Positions 20,716-22,196 of a DNA stretch of 22,196 nucleotides are shown here, piece after piece. The stretch is from Oscillospiraceae bacterium (GTDB taxonomy: Bacteria > Bacillota_A > Clostridia > Oscillospirales > Oscillospiraceae). The notes under the pieces were generated by a model. The model did not search any database, was not told the origin of the DNA, and saw nothing but the letters and a program-made list of their open reading frames with translations. Position 1 is the first letter of the stretch. The number at the start of each line of letters is the position of its first letter. A program made the translations under genes and the position numbers. The stretch covers positions 1 through 22,196 of the forward strand of contig JAFOBK010000042.1 of NCBI GenBank assembly GCA_017381835.1, read 5' to 3'.

Positions 20716-21705
20716 ATGACAAGCATCAAAGATGTAGCTGCTTTGGCGGGTGTTTCTCCGGCAACCGTTTCCCGTGTGATGAACGGAACGGCAAAAGTGG
20801 ATGCTGAGAAAAAAGAACGGGTCATGAAAGCAATCCAAGAAACCGGATTTGTGCCCAATGAGGCCGCAAGAACGCTCTTCCGCAAATCCGCCAAAATTAT
20901 CGGACTCATCGTGCCTTCCATCCGCAACCCCTATTTTACAGAGCTGGCCGCCCATATAGACGCGCTGGCAACCGCCAATGGTTTTCGCCCCTTCCTATGC
21001 AATACCGGCTATGATCCGGAAAAGGAAAAGGCTGCGGTGCAGATGCTGGTGAGCATGAACGCAGATGCCATCATTGTGGCCTCCTTCAGCGAGCAGGCCT
21101 GGAAGACCATCCACGACTGTCCCATTCCCGTAGTGGCACTGGACGCCATGCTTCACGGTGCGGATGTGGAGGCTTGCATATTCTGCGATTATTACTGGGG
21201 TGGCCGGATGGCTACAGAGCATCTGATTGAAAACGGCTGCAAGAACATTGTGTGCATCAAAGGCCCTCAGTACCGCTACAGTGCCCGATCCCGTTATCAG
21301 GGTTACAGCGATGTATGCCGGGAACTGGGTATCGAGGAACGCACTGTAGAATGTGACTATGACTTCAATCAGGGTTTAGCAATGACCGAGGAACTTCTGA
21401 ATCGTTATCCGGATGTAGACGGTATCATCGCTTGTAACGATATCGTTGCTATCTCGACCTATAAAGTACTTCACAAGCGCAACATTCCTGTCCCGGAAAA
21501 AATCCAGCTCATCGGTTTTGATGACATTTCTTTCTCTACCCTTCTTTCTCCGGAATTGACAACCATTTGTCAGCCGGTGAAGGAGATGGCAGAAAAAGCC
21601 ATAGAGCTGATTGTAAATAATGAACTCACCAGCATGACCGGTGTCAAATTCGTCTTCCCGGTCACACTGGTTACAAGACAAACTACCATGAAAAAAGGAG
21701 AATAG
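20716..21705 (+). CDS. LacI-family transcriptional regulator, probable ribose repressor
   Basis: 329 residues. The N-terminal HTH SIKDVAALAGVSPATVSRVM (3-22) and hinge region (NEAARTLFRKSAK) are standard, followed by a periplasmic-binding-protein-like sensor (IIGLIVPSIRNPYFTELAAH, VDGIIACNDIVAISTYKVLH and IQLIGFDDISFSTLLSPELT). The start at 20716 follows GGAGGTG at about 10 bases; the frame is open upstream but that part covers the promoter and operator. It is followed after 2 bases by rbsD and then the start of rbsA, so the likely effector is ribose or a related pentose and the likely name is RbsR. The specific sugar is inferred from context. Confidence 0.92.
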   Translation: MTSIKDVAALAGVSPATVSRVMNGTAKVDAEKKERVMKAIQETGFVPNEAARTLFRKSAKIIGLIVPSIRNPYFTELAAHIDALATANGFRPFLCNTGYDPEKEKAAVQMLVSMNADAIIVASFSEQAWKTIHDCPIPVVALDAMLHGADVEACIFCDYYWGGRMATEHLIENGCKNIVCIKGPQYRYSARSRYQGYSDVCRELGIEERTVECDYDFNQGLAMTEELLNRYPDVDGIIACNDIVAISTYKVLHKRNIPVPEKIQLIGFDDISFSTLLSPELTTICQPVKEMAEKAIELIVNNELTSMTGVKFVFPVTLVTRQTTMKKGE

Positions 21706-21707
21706 TA

Positions 21708-22112
21708 ATGAAAAGAGCAGGCATCCTCAATAGTGACATTTCCCGCGTTCTTTCCTACCTGGGCCATACCGATACCATCTGTATTGGTGACTGCGGTCTG
21801 CCCATCCCCGACGAGGTAGAGCGCATCGATCTGGCTCTGTGTTTCGGAGAACCCACTTTTATGCGTACTTTGGAAATCGTAGCCCAGGATATGAAGATTG
21901 AGAAAATCGTTCTGGCAGAGGAAATCAAGACTCAGAACCCCACCGTACTTTCTCAGATTGAAAAGCTGTTTGAAGGCCAGAATGTTGAGGTCGAGTATGT
22001 GACCCACGTAGAGCTGAAGGCCCAGACTCACGACTGCAAGGCAGTCATTCGTACCGGAGAAACGACCCCCTACGCAAATATCATTTTGCAGGCAGGTTGT
22101 ATTTTTGCATAA
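21708..22112 (+). CDS. rbsD: D-ribose pyranase
   Basis: 134 residues. Converts the beta-pyran and beta-furan forms of D-ribose so that ribokinase can use it. Family features are MKRAGILNSDISRVLSYLGH with catalytic His20, GDCGLPIP (27-34, with Asp28), His100 in YVTHVELK, and the C-terminal signature KAVIRTGETTPYANIILQAG with Tyr122 and Asn124. Length is normal. AAAGGAG lies 8 bases before the ATG; the gene begins 2 bases after the regulator stop. Confidence 0.95.
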   Translation: MKRAGILNSDISRVLSYLGHTDTICIGDCGLPIPDEVERIDLALCFGEPTFMRTLEIVAQDMKIEKIVLAEEIKTQNPTVLSQIEKLFEGQNVEVEYVTHVELKAQTHDCKAVIRTGETTPYANIILQAGCIFA

Positions 22113-22139
22113 ATTGAAACAGGAGGAGCAAGCGAAGTT

Positions 22140-22196
22140 ATGCAAATCGAAATGCGTGGCATCGACAAGGCCTTTGGCACCAACCAGGTTTTGAAA
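22140..22196 (+). CDS. rbsA: Sugar ABC transporter ATP-binding protein, N-terminus only (probable RbsA)
   Basis: 19 codons (MQIEMRGIDKAFGTNQVLK) before the window ends, matching the start of ribose/monosaccharide ABC ATPases (GI.K.FG...VL). AGGAGGAG lies 11 bases upstream and rbsD 27 bases upstream. No catalytic motif is in view; the call rests on this start and the rbs context. Confidence 0.75.
   Translation, partial: MQIEMRGIDKAFGTNQVLK

Noticed and set aside
20600..20927. Minus-strand coding region opposite the LacI-type gene
   Set aside because: Its N-terminal part is antisense to the regulator and crosses its promoter and operator; only the far end (20406-20590) has a protein-like look.

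Overview
The window looks like a chromosomal segment of an anaerobic Gram-positive bacterium of the class Clostridia, most likely Oscillospirales (an inference from gene content and style, not a proven assignment). Pointers are strong AGGAGG ribosome binding sites, TTGACA/TATAAT promoters, a zinc-type ribosomal protein S18 in an rpsF-ssb-rpsR operon, rubrerythrin, a Crp/Fnr regulator, a radical SAM activase-like protein, and several families of short intergenic hairpin repeats.

Layout. 1-611 (-) is the N-terminal third of an EF-G-like GTPase that lacks the usual catalytic His. 919-3875 (-) is rlmB followed by a large membrane protein that I read as a degenerate P-type ATPase with no phosphorylation site. 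ftsH (4070-5971, +) diverges from rlmB. A convergent gap with two terminators and a MITE-like repeat leads to a secreted or anchored CHAP-like protein (6207-6986, -). Then comes a GntR(YtrA)-ABC ATPase-ABC permease operon (7054-9956, -) whose promoter is built into a large perfect inverted repeat. Rubrerythrin (-) and a Crp/Fnr regulator plus radical SAM protein (+) are divergent at 10071-12283. A second MITE-like repeat precedes a D-Ala-D-Ala carboxypeptidase (12493-13638, +). A membrane-anchored MerR-type regulator (13907-15148, +) is bracketed by two copies of a composite hairpin repeat. rpsF-ssb-rpsR (-) follows, then a DUF421-DUF4363 pair (+), a convergent Zn/Cd/Pb P1B-ATPase with its ArsR repressor (-), and the start of a ribose operon (lacI-type regulator, rbsD, rbsA start; +).

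How the genes work together. There are three local regulator-transporter or regulator-pathway modules: YtrA with its ABC exporter, ArsR with a metal efflux ATPase, and a LacI-type regulator with ribose uptake. Each has a visible candidate operator. The Crp/Fnr, rubrerythrin and radical SAM cluster suggests a redox or oxygen response. The translation and envelope genes (EF-G-like, rlmB, ftsH, dacF-type PBP, S6/SSB/S18) are housekeeping.

The least expected items are the P-type-ATPase-like pseudoenzyme beside rlmB, the MerR protein with three membrane segments and an outside domain, and the composite repeats whose hairpin arms differ in sequence but keep their pairing. I found no tRNA or rRNA genes, CRISPR array, insertion sequence transposase or prophage genes.
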